This document shows, one piece after another, positions 7,330 through 16,938 of a DNA stretch of 57,104 nucleotides. Made by a program: the position numbers and the translations under genes. Position 1 is the first letter of the stretch. The number at the start of each line of letters is the position of its first letter. Source of the DNA: an uncultured Acetatifactor sp. (lineage in GTDB: Bacteria > Bacillota > Clostridia > Lachnospirales > Lachnospiraceae); contig CAJUCT010000022.1 in the NCBI GenBank assembly GCA_910585015.1, positions 2,347 to 59,450 of the forward strand, given 5' to 3'. The notes beneath the pieces were generated by a model. That model was not told the DNA's origin, searched no databases, and saw only the letters and a list, made by a program, of their open reading frames with translations.

Positions 7330-8076
7330 ATGAGGAGAAGAGAAGCAATTAGAAAACAGCAGGCCAAGTTCATCGAGGAAAACGGGGTGATCTGCCTGGA
7401 TAATGTAAGCAAGTCCTATTCCACCGGATCGCCTGCGCTGAACGGCATTTCCCTGAAGGTACACAGGGGGGAGTTCGTATTCATCGTGGGTGACAGCGGC
7501 TCCGGCAAATCCACGCTGATCAAGCTGCTGTTGAGGGAGTTGGTGGCTTCCTCGGGCCAGGTCAATGTGATGGGCAAAGATATGGCGAAGCTGCGCAGGC
7601 GGGAGATCCCCAAACTGCGCCGCAACCTGGGCGTGGTGTTCCAGGACTTCCGCCTGCTGAACGACAGAAATGTTTATGAGAATGTGGCCTTTGCCCAGCG
7701 GATTATTGAGGTTCCTGGCCGGGAGATCCGGCGCAATGTCCCGGCTATCCTGGCCACTGTGGGTCTGGCCGGCAAGTATAAGGCCAAGACCACACAGTTA
7801 TCCGGCGGCGAACAGCAGAGAGTGGCCCTGGCCAGGGCGCTGATCAACAACCCTTCCATCCTGCTGGCCGATGAGCCCACCGGAAATCTGGATCCCAAAA
7901 ATTCCTGGGATATCATGAAGCTGTTGGAGGAGATCAATGAGGCCGGCACCACAGTGGTGGTGGTGACCCATAACCGTGAGATCGTCAATGCCATGCAAAA
8001 GCGCGTGGTTACCATGAAAAAGGGCGTGATCATCAGCGACGAAGAGGAAGGGGCATATATAGACGATGAAGATTAG
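7330..8076 (+). CDS. ftsE: Cell division ATP-binding protein FtsE
   Basis: A 248-residue ABC ATPase with Walker A GDSGSGKST, signature LSGGEQQR and Walker B ILLADEPTGNLD. It carries a short basic N-terminal extension before the usual ICLDNVSKSY start. FtsE drives FtsX, which activates peptidoglycan hydrolases outside the membrane. Its stop overlaps ftsX by 11 bases. A small CCCGC/GCGGG hairpin lies just before its ribosome binding site. Confidence 0.93.
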   Translation: MRRREAIRKQQAKFIEENGVICLDNVSKSYSTGSPALNGISLKVHRGEFVFIVGDSGSGKSTLIKLLLRELVASSGQVNVMGKDMAKLRRREIPKLRRNLGVVFQDFRLLNDRNVYENVAFAQRIIEVPGREIRRNVPAILATVGLAGKYKAKTTQLSGGEQQRVALARALINNPSILLADEPTGNLDPKNSWDIMKLLEEINEAGTTVVVVTHNREIVNAMQKRVVTMKKGVIISDEEEGAYIDDED

Positions 8077-8974
8077 TACATTTTTTTACACTATACAGCA
8101 GGGATTTAAGAATCTGTTCCGCAACAAGTGGTACTCCCTGGCATCCATAGCCACCATCTCCGCCTGCCTGTTTTTGTTTGGCATATTCTATGCGATTGTG
8201 GCCAATTTCCAATATATGGTAAAGGGTGCGGAGGAGAATATCTGTGTCACGGTTTTTTTTGAGGACGGCATCACGGACACCCGGATTGAGGAGATCGGCA
8301 AGATGATCAGAAACCGGACGGAAGTTTCGGAAGTGGTCTATATTTCCGCGGAAGAGGCGTGGGAGGACTACCAGAAGATTTACTTTGGCGACCGGGCGGA
8401 AGAGTTTATCGCCGGATATCCCACCAATCCGCTGTACAGAGATATGAATTATGTGGTATACCTGAGCGATGTGTCCATGCAGGATACATTGGTGACTTAT
8501 CTGTACTCCATCGAGGGGGTTCGGCTGGTGAGATATTCCGCCCTGACGGCCAGCACTTTGAGCGGCGTGAATCTTTTAATCGGCTATGTGTCTCTGGGGA
8601 TCATCGTAGTGCTGCTGGCGGTATCGGTGTTCCTGATCAGCAATACCGTGACCATCGGCATCTCGGTGCGCAGGGAAGAGATCAATATTATGAAATATAT
8701 CGGCGCTACGGACTTTTTCGTGCGGGCCCCCTTTGTGTTGGAGGGTATGCTGATCGGCCTGATTGGAGCGGCCATACCGCTGTGGGTGGTTCACTATTTT
8801 TACGGCAGTGTTCTAGACTACGCCGCGGAGAAGTTTTTCATGCTGAGTCACCTGCTGAAATTCCTGCCTGCTGAAACAATCTTCGGGTTCCTGACGCCGG
8901 TGTGCCTGGGCGTGGGTGTGGGCATTGGATTTATGGGCAGTATCTCCACTGTCAGAAAACATCTGCATGTGTAG
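8066..8974 (+). CDS. ftsX: Cell division protein FtsX
   Basis: A 302-residue permease-like protein with the FtsX pattern: one N-terminal membrane helix, a long extracellular loop (about residues 50-165) and three C-terminal helices. The loop is the part that contacts secreted hydrolase activators. Overlap with ftsE and a 15-base gap to the M23 hydrolase indicate one operon that supplies the transporter and its likely extracellular partner. Confidence 0.93.
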   Translation: MKISTFFYTIQQGFKNLFRNKWYSLASIATISACLFLFGIFYAIVANFQYMVKGAEENICVTVFFEDGITDTRIEEIGKMIRNRTEVSEVVYISAEEAWEDYQKIYFGDRAEEFIAGYPTNPLYRDMNYVVYLSDVSMQDTLVTYLYSIEGVRLVRYSALTASTLSGVNLLIGYVSLGIIVVLLAVSVFLISNTVTIGISVRREEINIMKYIGATDFFVRAPFVLEGMLIGLIGAAIPLWVVHYFYGSVLDYAAEKFFMLSHLLKFLPAETIFGFLTPVCLGVGVGIGFMGSISTVRKHLHV

Positions 8975-8989
8975 GGAGATTGAATAATC

Positions 8990-10216
8990 ATGAAAAAATG
9001 GAAGATTACAGGATGTTTAGTACTGTTGGCCATGCTGCTGGGAATGACAGGGGAAGCCCAGGCATCCGGAACCAATCTGTCCAATATCACATCGGACTCC
9101 ATTAAAGATATGGAGAACCAGATTGATAATGCACAGAATGAACGGGATCAGTTGAAAAATGGCCTTTCCGATATCAGGAAACTGGTACAGCAGCTGGAGC
9201 AGGAGAAAAAGGATCTGAAGAACTATGTGGCGAAGCTGGACGAGAGCATGAACCAGATTGAGCAGAAGATCGAGGAACTCAAGCTTCAGATCGCCAATAA
9301 GGAAGCGGATATCGTGGAGGCGCAGAAGCAGCTGGAACATGCGCAGGAAGTGGAGGATAGTCAGTATGCCGCCATGTCCAGCCACATAAGATATAGCTAT
9401 GAGAGGGGGGAGAATTACTTCCTGGATATGATTCTGGGAGCCACCAGCTTTGCGGATTTCCTGAACCGCAGTTACTATATGGAGAAAGTGGCGGAATATG
9501 ACAACCAGATGTTGGAGTCATTTATCCAGACAAGGGAATATGTGGAACTTTGCAAAGCCCAGCTGGAGGAGGATAAGGCATTTCTGGACGAGGCCAAGGC
9601 GGGTGTGGAGAGCGAACAGGCGGCTCTGGAAGAGTTGATGAACCAGAAAGAGAAGGAACTGAATGCCTATGACCAGCGGATCAGTACGGGGGAACAGTCC
9701 ATAGAGGAATATGAGGCGGATATCAAAGCGCAGAACGAGTTGATTGCGGCCTTGGAAAAAGCGGTGGAGGATGAAAAAAAGCGGATACTCGCCAGCAGCG
9801 GCAAGGTGCTGACTTATGACGGCGGCACTTTCAAATTCCCGTTGGCGTCTTATACCAGAGTTTCCGACGATTACGGCATGCGTATGCATCCCACCCTTTT
9901 CGTACCACAGTTCCATAACGGCGTGGATTTCGCGTCGCCCAAGGGGACGGCCATCTATGCCGCCTACGACGGGATTGTTGTTGCGGCGGATTACAGTTCC
10001 ACCATGGGCAATTATGTGATGATCGACCACGGGGGCGGACTCTATACCATCTATATGCATGCCTCCAAGCTGTACGTGAAGAAAGACGATGTGGTGGCAA
10101 GAGGCAACACGATTGCGGCGGTGGGATCTACCGGCCGTTCTACCGGGAACCACCTACATTTCAGTGTGCGTCTGAACGGGGAATATGTATCGCCTTGGAA
10201 TTATATTTCACCGTAA
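8990..10216 (+). CDS. Secreted coiled-coil M23 peptidase (EnvC/CwlO-like FtsEX partner)
   Basis: A 408-residue exported protein. A signal peptide covers about residues 1-25 (ending EAQA). Long coiled coils run from about 35 to 270 (for example QLEQEKKDLKNYVAKLDESM). A LytM/M23 domain occupies about 280-408, with the metal-ligand motifs HNGVDFASPKGT and HLHFSVRLNG both present. Because both zinc-binding motifs are intact, it may be an active endopeptidase rather than a degenerate EnvC-type activator. The coiled coil is the part that docks to FtsX in this family. Immediate position after ftsX supports that role. Confidence 0.88.
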   Translation: MKKWKITGCLVLLAMLLGMTGEAQASGTNLSNITSDSIKDMENQIDNAQNERDQLKNGLSDIRKLVQQLEQEKKDLKNYVAKLDESMNQIEQKIEELKLQIANKEADIVEAQKQLEHAQEVEDSQYAAMSSHIRYSYERGENYFLDMILGATSFADFLNRSYYMEKVAEYDNQMLESFIQTREYVELCKAQLEEDKAFLDEAKAGVESEQAALEELMNQKEKELNAYDQRISTGEQSIEEYEADIKAQNELIAALEKAVEDEKKRILASSGKVLTYDGGTFKFPLASYTRVSDDYGMRMHPTLFVPQFHNGVDFASPKGTAIYAAYDGIVVAADYSSTMGNYVMIDHGGGLYTIYMHASKLYVKKDDVVARGNTIAAVGSTGRSTGNHLHFSVRLNGEYVSPWNYISP

Positions 10217-10241
10217 CAGGAGTAGGGGAGCAAGGTAAGTT

Positions 10242-10315
10242 TGGAAGTAAAACTTCCAAATACTGATTGGCGCGATAATAAAGGCACAGCAGGTGTTTGG
10301 CTTAAACCAAACTCC
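10242..10315 (+). promoter_or_regulatory. Two related leader hairpins before the S41 protease gene
   Basis: TTTGGAAG/CTTCCAAA forms a perfect 8-bp hairpin around 10243-10263, and GTTTGG/CCAAAC a second around 10294-10311. The TTTGG and CCAAA arms could also pair across the two hairpins, giving alternative folds. No T-run follows either. Function unknown. Confidence 0.4.
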
Positions 10316-10337
10316 GGTTATGCGGGAAGAGGTAAAT

Positions 10338-11588
10338 ATGGAAGTATTTGATAATCAAAACAAACACCAGAAAAGCTGGGACGGAAAATTTTTTGCAGGC
10401 TTGCTCGTGGGCATAACAACGGCCCTGTTGGTGGTGTGTGTGGGATATCTGGGGTATCAGATCCAGCAGAAGGTGGAAGGCAGCCAGCAGGTCAATGCGG
10501 GTAGTTCCGGACAGGACGGCAAATTGAGCGATGCGGTGGCGGATAAGATTGACACGCTGGAGTACATGATAGAACATTACTATTATAAGGATGACATAAG
10601 CCGTGAAGATTTGGAAAACGGCATTTATCAGGGTTTGATGGATGCTGTGGGGGATCCCTATACCAGCTATTTCAACGCCAGCGATTTCAGCACGTTTATG
10701 GAGCAGACCACAGGCGCCTACTATGGAATCGGGGCCTATGTGGCGCAGGATACGGAACGCAACTATCCAAAGATCAACAGTCCCATACCGGGCTCCCCGG
10801 CCGAGGAGGTAGGTCTGCGGCCCAATGATATCATTTACGAGGTGGACGGGGTTTCCACCTATGGAATGGATCTGGATAAGGTGGTGAGCCTGATCAAAGG
10901 GGAGGAGGGCACCACCGTGCGGATGACTATCTACAGGGATGGGGAATACCTGGATATGGCAGTGCAGCGCAGGCAGGTGGAGATTCCCACGGTGGAGCAG
11001 GAGATGCTGGAGAACGGCATGGCCTATATTCGCATTGTCGAGTTTGACGAGGTGACACCGGGACAGTTTGAGCAGGCCCTGCAGACTTCCCGCGGCAGCG
11101 GCATGAAGGGCCTGATACTGGATCTGCGGGGCAACCCCGGGGGAAGCGTCAGCGCTGTGGTGGACATCGCAAGGATGCTTTTGCCGGAGGGTCTGGTGGT
11201 TTATACCGAGGATAAGTATGGAAAGCGGGAGGAGTACAGCTGTGACGGCAGCAAGGAGTTTGAATTGCCGCTGGTGGTACTGATTGACGGCAACAGCGCC
11301 AGCGCCTCGGAACTTCTCTCCGGCGCGATTCAGGATTACCATAAGGGCACATTGGTGGGTACGACTACCTTCGGCAAGGGCATCGTGCAGCAGATGCTGA
11401 CTTTGCGGGACGGTTCCGCCGTCAAGATCACCATCAGTAGCTATTATACGCCCAAGGGCCGCAATATCCATGGTATCGGCATCGAGCCGGATGTGGCCTG
11501 TCCCTTTGACGGCGAGGCATACTACGGCAGCGGCTATGACAACCAGCTGGAGAAAGCTAAAGAAGTGCTGTTGGGAATCATGGAATAA
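10338..11588 (+). CDS. C-terminal processing peptidase, S41 family, with PDZ domain
   Basis: A 416-residue protease. An N-terminal membrane anchor (about residues 15-40) is followed by the S41 N-terminal region, a PDZ domain (about 110-190, with SPAEEVGLRPNDIIYEVDG) and the catalytic domain with LILDLRGNPGG, the serine region GNSASASELLSGA and the lysine region GTTTFGKGIVQ. This matches CtpA/CtpB enzymes, which cleave envelope proteins. I chose ATG 10338 after GGAAGAGG. It follows the M23 gene by about 120 bases and may control levels of that hydrolase, as CtpA-type proteases do in other bacteria; this last point is inference. Confidence 0.9.
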   Translation: MEVFDNQNKHQKSWDGKFFAGLLVGITTALLVVCVGYLGYQIQQKVEGSQQVNAGSSGQDGKLSDAVADKIDTLEYMIEHYYYKDDISREDLENGIYQGLMDAVGDPYTSYFNASDFSTFMEQTTGAYYGIGAYVAQDTERNYPKINSPIPGSPAEEVGLRPNDIIYEVDGVSTYGMDLDKVVSLIKGEEGTTVRMTIYRDGEYLDMAVQRRQVEIPTVEQEMLENGMAYIRIVEFDEVTPGQFEQALQTSRGSGMKGLILDLRGNPGGSVSAVVDIARMLLPEGLVVYTEDKYGKREEYSCDGSKEFELPLVVLIDGNSASASELLSGAIQDYHKGTLVGTTTFGKGIVQQMLTLRDGSAVKITISSYYTPKGRNIHGIGIEPDVACPFDGEAYYGSGYDNQLEKAKEVLLGIME

Positions 11589-11638
11589 AGACGGCAAAAA
11601 AGGATGAAAATGTATATATAGGGAAATGACAGTGTGCT

Positions 11639-11680
11639 ATGGCGCAGGGTAAATAATTTGGTTTGCCCTGCGCCATTTTC
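11639..11680 (+). terminator. Rho-independent terminator after the S41 protease gene
   Basis: Perfect 15-bp stem ATGGCGCAGGGTAAA (11639-11653) with TTTGCCCTGCGCCAT (11662-11676), then TTTC. It separates the cell-envelope operon from uvrBA. Confidence 0.85.
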
Positions 11681-11681
11681 A

Positions 11682-11693
11682 GAACAAATGTTC
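11682..11693. promoter_or_regulatory. LexA/DinR (SOS) box of uvrBA
   Basis: GAACAAATGTTC matches the Gram-positive SOS box core GAACRNRYGTTC at every position. It lies 10 bases upstream of the -35 element of the uvrB promoter. Confidence 0.8.
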
Positions 11694-11703
11694 TAAAAAT
11701 GTC

Positions 11704-11732
11704 TGTACAAACGAAACATGATGTGATAGAAT
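11704..11732 (+). promoter_or_regulatory. uvrB promoter
   Basis: TGTACA (11704-11709), 17-base spacer, TAGAAT (11727-11732), just downstream of the SOS box. Confidence 0.6.
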
Positions 11733-11787
11733 AAATGAAATGTGTACGTGGCTGTCACTGTGATTGAAATATTTGAGGAGGATTTTC

Positions 11788-13782
11788 ATGGATCACTTTA
11801 AACTGGTATCCGAATATCAGCCCACCGGCGATCAGCCCCAGGCCATAGAGGCGCTGGTGGAGGGCTTCCGGCAGGGCAATCAGTGCGAGACTCTGCTGGG
11901 AGTCACCGGGTCCGGTAAGACCTTTACCATGGCCAACGTAATTGCCGCCCTGAATAAGCCCACACTTATCATTGCTCACAACAAGACACTTGCGGGGCAG
12001 CTCTACGGCGAGTTCAAGGAATTTTTCCCGGAGAACGCGGTGGAATATTTTGTGTCCTACTACGATTATTATCAGCCGGAGGCTTATGTACCCTCTTCGG
12101 ATACCTATATCGCCAAGGATTCCTCCGTCAATGACGAGATCGACAAGCTGCGGCTGTCTGCTACGGCATCTCTGTCTGAGCGCAAGGATGTGATCGTGGT
12201 AGCCAGCGTGTCCTGCATCTATGGCCTGGGCAGCCCGGACGATTACCAGGAGATGATCGTGTCCCTGCGGCCGGGCATGGTCAAGGACCGGGATCAGGTG
12301 CTCCGGGAACTGGTGGATATCCAGTATGACCGCAACGATATGGACCTGCAGAGAGGCACATTCCGGGTGAGGGGGGACGTGGTGGAGATCTATCCGGCCC
12401 AGGGCGGGGATTACCTGATCCGGGTGGAATTTTTCGGGGATGAAATCGACAGGATCTCCGAGGTGGAGCCCCTGACGGGCAAGGCCCATGCGACGCTGAA
12501 CCATATCTCCATCTTCCCCGCCTCTCACTATGTGGTTGCGGCGGAGAAGATCAAGCGCGCCTGCGACAATATTGAGATGGAACTGGAGGAGCGGGTGCGT
12601 TTTTTCAAGGGGGAGGACAAGCTGATCGAGGCCCAGCGGATCGCGGAGCGCACCAATTTTGATGTGGAGATGCTGCGGGAGGCGGGATTTTGCTCCGGTA
12701 TAGAGAATTATTCCCGGCATTTGAGCGGCATGAAACCGGGGGAGCCGCCCAAGTGTCTGATGGATTACTTTGGGGATGATTATCTGATAATCATAGACGA
12801 GTCCCACATGACGATTCCTCAGATTGGGGCCATGTATGCCGGGGACAGATCCCGCAAGACCACGCTGGTGGACTATGGGTTCAGACTGCCTTCGGCACTG
12901 GACAACCGGCCCCTGAATTTCTCGGAGTTCGAGGCCCATATCGATCAGATTCTCTTTGTGTCAGCCACCCCGGCGAAATATGAGGAGGAGCATGAACTGC
13001 TGCGGGCTGAACAGATTATCCGGCCCACTGGCCTTTTGGATCCCCAGGTGGATGTGCGTCCGGTGGAGGGCCAGGTGGATGATTTGATCGGGGAGATCAA
13101 TCGGGAGGTGGAAAAGCATAACAAGGTGCTGATCACCACTCTGACCAAGCGCATGGCGGAGGATCTCACCGACTATATGAAAGAGATAGGTATCCGGGTG
13201 AAATACCTCCACTCGGATATTGACACCCTGGAGCGGGCGGAGATTATCCGGGATATGCGGCTGGATGTGTTTGACGTTCTGGTGGGGATCAATCTGCTCC
13301 GGGAAGGGCTTGATATTCCTGAGATCACTTTGGTGGCCATATTGGATGCGGATAAGGAGGGATTTCTGCGCAGCGGCACTTCCCTGATCCAGACCATCGG
13401 CCGGGCGGCCCGCAATGCGGACGGCCATGTGATCATGTACGCGGATGTGATCACGGAGTCCATGCGCACGGCTATTGACGAGACCAATCGCCGCCGGGCT
13501 ATCCAGACCGCCTACAACAAGGCCCACGGTATCACGCCGCAGACCATCAAGAAGGCGGTGCGGGAACTGATCAGCATATCCAAAGAGATTGCGGAGGAAG
13601 AAGTGCGCTTCGAGAAGGATCCCGAGTCCATGAGCCGCAAGGAGTTGGAGAAGCTGATTGCCGATATACAGAAGAAGATGCAGAAGGCGGCGGCGGATCT
13701 GAACTTCGAGGCGGCGGCGCAGCTGCGGGATAAGATGCTGGAACTGAAGGCCAAGTTAAACGAACTGGACAAAGAGGACTGA
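11788..13782 (+). CDS. uvrB: Excinuclease ABC subunit B
   Basis: A 664-residue UvrB. Walker A GVTGSGKT is at residues 38-45, the DNA-clamping hairpin region contains YYDYYQPEAYVPSSDTYI, helicase motif DESH follows, and the C-terminal UVR motif for UvrA/UvrC contact is at about 620-660. It scans and verifies DNA damage in nucleotide excision repair. ATG 11788 follows GAGGAGG; an upstream in-frame ATG at 11764 has no such site. It forms an operon with uvrA, 75 bases downstream, under the SOS box at 11682. Confidence 0.96.
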   Translation: MDHFKLVSEYQPTGDQPQAIEALVEGFRQGNQCETLLGVTGSGKTFTMANVIAALNKPTLIIAHNKTLAGQLYGEFKEFFPENAVEYFVSYYDYYQPEAYVPSSDTYIAKDSSVNDEIDKLRLSATASLSERKDVIVVASVSCIYGLGSPDDYQEMIVSLRPGMVKDRDQVLRELVDIQYDRNDMDLQRGTFRVRGDVVEIYPAQGGDYLIRVEFFGDEIDRISEVEPLTGKAHATLNHISIFPASHYVVAAEKIKRACDNIEMELEERVRFFKGEDKLIEAQRIAERTNFDVEMLREAGFCSGIENYSRHLSGMKPGEPPKCLMDYFGDDYLIIIDESHMTIPQIGAMYAGDRSRKTTLVDYGFRLPSALDNRPLNFSEFEAHIDQILFVSATPAKYEEEHELLRAEQIIRPTGLLDPQVDVRPVEGQVDDLIGEINREVEKHNKVLITTLTKRMAEDLTDYMKEIGIRVKYLHSDIDTLERAEIIRDMRLDVFDVLVGINLLREGLDIPEITLVAILDADKEGFLRSGTSLIQTIGRAARNADGHVIMYADVITESMRTAIDETNRRRAIQTAYNKAHGITPQTIKKAVRELISISKEIAEEEVRFEKDPESMSRKELEKLIADIQKKMQKAAADLNFEAAAQLRDKMLELKAKLNELDKED

Positions 13783-13857
13783 ATTGCCCATTCCCTGTTA
13801 TGGAAAAAGGGAGTTTCGCATTCACCTGATTATAAAGATAAGCGAGGTAATACAGAT

Positions 13858-16725
13858 ATGGAAGAAGCCAAGAAAATGCTCCCCAGGAAGGAGTATATCA
13901 AGATAAGGGGAGCCAGCGAGCACAACCTGAAAAATATTGATGTGGATATTCCGCGGAACGAGTTTGTGGTTCTCACGGGAATGTCGGGATCCGGGAAATC
14001 CTCCCTGGCCTTTGATACCATCTACGCGGAGGGACAGCGCCGGTACATGGAATCCCTGTCCTCCTATGCCAGACAGTTCCTGGGACAGATGGAGAAGCCC
14101 AATGTGGAGCGGATTGACGGTCTCTCACCCGCCATTTCCATAGACCAGAAGTCCACCAACCGCAATCCCCGTTCCACCGTGGGGACGGTGACGGAGATCT
14201 ACGATTATTTCCGTCTGCTGTATGCCAGGATCGGCATTCCCCACTGTCCCAAGTGCGGCAGGGTCATCGCCAAGCAGACGGTTGATCAGATGGTTGACCA
14301 GATCATGGAACTGGGGGAGGGGACCAGGATCCAGCTGCTGGCCCCGGTAGTCAGGGGCCGGAAGGGCATGCATGAGAAAGTTTTTGACCGGGCCAAGAGA
14401 AGCGGCTATGTCCGGGTGCGGGTGGACGGCAACCTGTATGAATTGTCCGAGGAGATTCCTCTGGAGAAGAATATCAAGCACAATATTGAGATTGTGGTGG
14501 ATCGCCTGGTGGTGAAGGAAGGAATCCAGAAGCGCTTGGCGGACTCCGTTGAGAATGTGCTTGAACTGGCGGAGGGACTTTTGGAGGTGGATGTGGTAGG
14601 TGGGGATACACCAGGACATGCTCTCAGCTTTTCACAGAGTTTTTCCTGCCCGGACTGCGGTATCAGCATCAGCGAGGTGGAGCCACGCAGCTTTTCCTTT
14701 AACAATCCCTTCGGCGCCTGTCCGGTGTGTTTTGGCTTGGGGTACAAGATGGAGTTTGACGAGGAACTGATGATTCCCAACCAGAAGCTGTCCATCAACC
14801 AGGGGGCCATCGTGGTTTTGGGCTGGCAGTCCTGTAATTCCAAGGGGAGCTTTACCAATGCGCTTCTGCAGGCCTTGTGCAAGGAGTACCATTTTGGCCT
14901 GGATACGCCTTATAAGGATTATCCGGACGAAATCAAAGATGTCCTGATTCACGGGACGGGTGGAAAGGAAGTTACGGTATACTATGAAGGACAGCGGGGG
15001 AAGGGCGAATATCCCATCGCTTTTGAAGGGCTGATCCGCAATGTGGAGCGCCGGTACCGGGAGACGGGATCTGAGTCCTCCAAGGCGGAATACGAGAGCT
15101 TTATGCGGATCACTCCCTGCAAGGAGTGTAAGGGGATGCGTCTGAAAAAGGAATCTCTGGCTGTGACCGTAGGGGATAAGAATATTTATGAAGTCACGGC
15201 CATGTCTATAGTAAAGCTCCATAATTTTGTGACGCGGCTTAATTTGACGCCCCAGCAGGAGATGATCGGAAAGCAGCTGTTAAAGGAGATCCGTGCCAGA
15301 GTGAAATTCCTGCTGGATGTGGGCCTGGATTATCTCTCCCTGGCCCGGGGCACCGCCAGTCTATCCGGCGGCGAGGCCCAGCGGATTCGACTGGCCACCC
15401 AGATCGGTTCCGGTCTGGTGGGTGTGTGCTATATTCTGGACGAGCCCAGCATCGGTCTGCACCAGCGGGACAATGACAAGCTGCTGGCCACACTGAAGCA
15501 GCTGCGGGATCTGGGCAATACCCTGATCGTGGTGGAACATGATGAGGATACCATGCTGGCGGCGGACTATATTGTAGATATCGGTCCCGGCGCGGGCTCC
15601 CACGGCGGCGAAGTGGTGGCAGTGGGAACGGCCCGGGAGATCATGCAGGTGGAAGAATCTGTCACCGGCCAATATCTGAGCGGCAAAAAGACCATTCCCG
15701 TGCCCCGGGCGCGCCGCAAGCCCACAGGCTATATCAAGGTGCTGGGCGCAGCGGAAAATAATCTTAAGAATGTGGATGTGACTTTCCCTCTGGGCATTAT
15801 GACCTGTGTCACCGGTGTGTCCGGTTCCGGCAAAAGCTCTCTGGTCAACGAGGTGCTGAACAAGCATCTCTCCCGGGATCTGAACCGGGCCAGGGTGATT
15901 CCGGGAAAGCACAGGGGGATCGAGGGAATGGAACAGCTGGACAAAGTCATAGATATCGACCAGTCCCCCATCGGCCGTACTCCCAGATCCAACCCGGCCA
16001 CTTATACGGGAGTATTTGATATGATCCGGGATCTGTTCGCTTCCACGCCGGATGCCAAGGCCAAGGGCTACAATAAGGGGCGCTTCAGTTTCAATGTGAA
16101 GGGCGGGCGCTGTGAGGCATGCAGCGGGGACGGCATCATCAAGATAGAGATGCATTTCCTGCCGGATGTGTATGTGCCCTGTGAAGTCTGCGGCGGCAAG
16201 CGTTACAACAGGGAGACTCTGGATGTGAAGTATAAAGGCAAGAGCATCTATGACGTGCTGGATATGACGGTGGAGGAGGCGCTGCCTTTCTTTGAAAATG
16301 TGCCTTCCATCCGCAACAAGATCCAGACGCTGTATGACGTGGGTCTGTCCTATGTGAAGCTGGGGCAGCCTTCCACCACCCTCTCCGGCGGCGAGGCTCA
16401 GCGGATCAAACTGGCTACGGAGTTGTCCCGGCGCAGCACCGGCAAGACGGTATATATTCTGGACGAGCCTACTACCGGCCTGCATTTTGCGGATGTACAC
16501 AAGCTGGTGGAGATTCTGCACAAGCTGGCGGACGGCGGCAATACGGTCATCGTTATTGAGCACAATCTGGACGTGATCAAGGCGGCGGACTATATTATCG
16601 ACATGGGACCGGAGGGCGGAGACCGGGGCGGAACGGTCATTGCCCAGGGGACGCCGGAAGAAATTGCGAAGGCTGCCGGATCCTACACCGGCATTTATGT
16701 CAAAAAAATGCTGGAGAGGGGTTAA
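13858..16725 (+). CDS. uvrA: Excinuclease ABC subunit A
   Basis: A 955-residue UvrA with two ABC ATPase modules (GMSGSGKSSL near residue 42 and GVSGSGKSSL near 655, each with an LSGGEAQR signature). It has zinc-binding Cys clusters (CPKCG, CPDCG/CPVC, and CEAC...CEVCGG). Length and domain order are normal. It is the damage sensor that loads UvrB. It is followed by a terminator at 16766. Confidence 0.96.
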   Translation: MEEAKKMLPRKEYIKIRGASEHNLKNIDVDIPRNEFVVLTGMSGSGKSSLAFDTIYAEGQRRYMESLSSYARQFLGQMEKPNVERIDGLSPAISIDQKSTNRNPRSTVGTVTEIYDYFRLLYARIGIPHCPKCGRVIAKQTVDQMVDQIMELGEGTRIQLLAPVVRGRKGMHEKVFDRAKRSGYVRVRVDGNLYELSEEIPLEKNIKHNIEIVVDRLVVKEGIQKRLADSVENVLELAEGLLEVDVVGGDTPGHALSFSQSFSCPDCGISISEVEPRSFSFNNPFGACPVCFGLGYKMEFDEELMIPNQKLSINQGAIVVLGWQSCNSKGSFTNALLQALCKEYHFGLDTPYKDYPDEIKDVLIHGTGGKEVTVYYEGQRGKGEYPIAFEGLIRNVERRYRETGSESSKAEYESFMRITPCKECKGMRLKKESLAVTVGDKNIYEVTAMSIVKLHNFVTRLNLTPQQEMIGKQLLKEIRARVKFLLDVGLDYLSLARGTASLSGGEAQRIRLATQIGSGLVGVCYILDEPSIGLHQRDNDKLLATLKQLRDLGNTLIVVEHDEDTMLAADYIVDIGPGAGSHGGEVVAVGTAREIMQVEESVTGQYLSGKKTIPVPRARRKPTGYIKVLGAAENNLKNVDVTFPLGIMTCVTGVSGSGKSSLVNEVLNKHLSRDLNRARVIPGKHRGIEGMEQLDKVIDIDQSPIGRTPRSNPATYTGVFDMIRDLFASTPDAKAKGYNKGRFSFNVKGGRCEACSGDGIIKIEMHFLPDVYVPCEVCGGKRYNRETLDVKYKGKSIYDVLDMTVEEALPFFENVPSIRNKIQTLYDVGLSYVKLGQPSTTLSGGEAQRIKLATELSRRSTGKTVYILDEPTTGLHFADVHKLVEILHKLADGGNTVIVIEHNLDVIKAADYIIDMGPEGGDRGGTVIAQGTPEEIAKAAGSYTGIYVKKMLERG

Positions 16726-16765
16726 GCCATCCTGAAATCAGCCGATATAAATATGGAGAGCATGG

Positions 16766-16806
16766 ATGCGGAAAGAGAACGGAAGGAACCGTTTTCTTTT
16801 CGCATT
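16766..16806 (+). terminator. Terminator after uvrA
   Basis: ATGCGGAAAGAGAACGG pairs with CCGTTTTCTTTTCGCAT (G-U pairs included), giving a 17-bp stem; the following tail is only weakly T-rich. Confidence 0.65.
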
Positions 16807-16836
16807 TAAAAAATTCTAAAATTTTGCGAAACCCCT

Positions 16837-16864
16837 TTGAAAAATAAATGTTTTCATGTATAAT
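16837..16864 (+). promoter_or_regulatory. Promoter of the mbl-flagellar operon
   Basis: TTGAAA (16837-16842), 16-base spacer, TATAAT (16859-16864). The leader from here to mbl is about 190 bases and contains the long hairpin at 16939. Confidence 0.65.
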
Positions 16865-16938
16865 GTACGTTGACGTTGCGCGTCTGCGCAGGAATTGTTT
16901 ATTTATCGGAAAATGTGGAAACATTAACATAGACTTAC

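Noticed and set aside
10302..11597. Long - strand ORF opposite the S41 protease gene
   Set aside because: It is a shadow of a GC-rich coding frame: low-complexity His/Gln-rich translation, no domain and no ribosome binding site. The same holds for the other long antisense frames.
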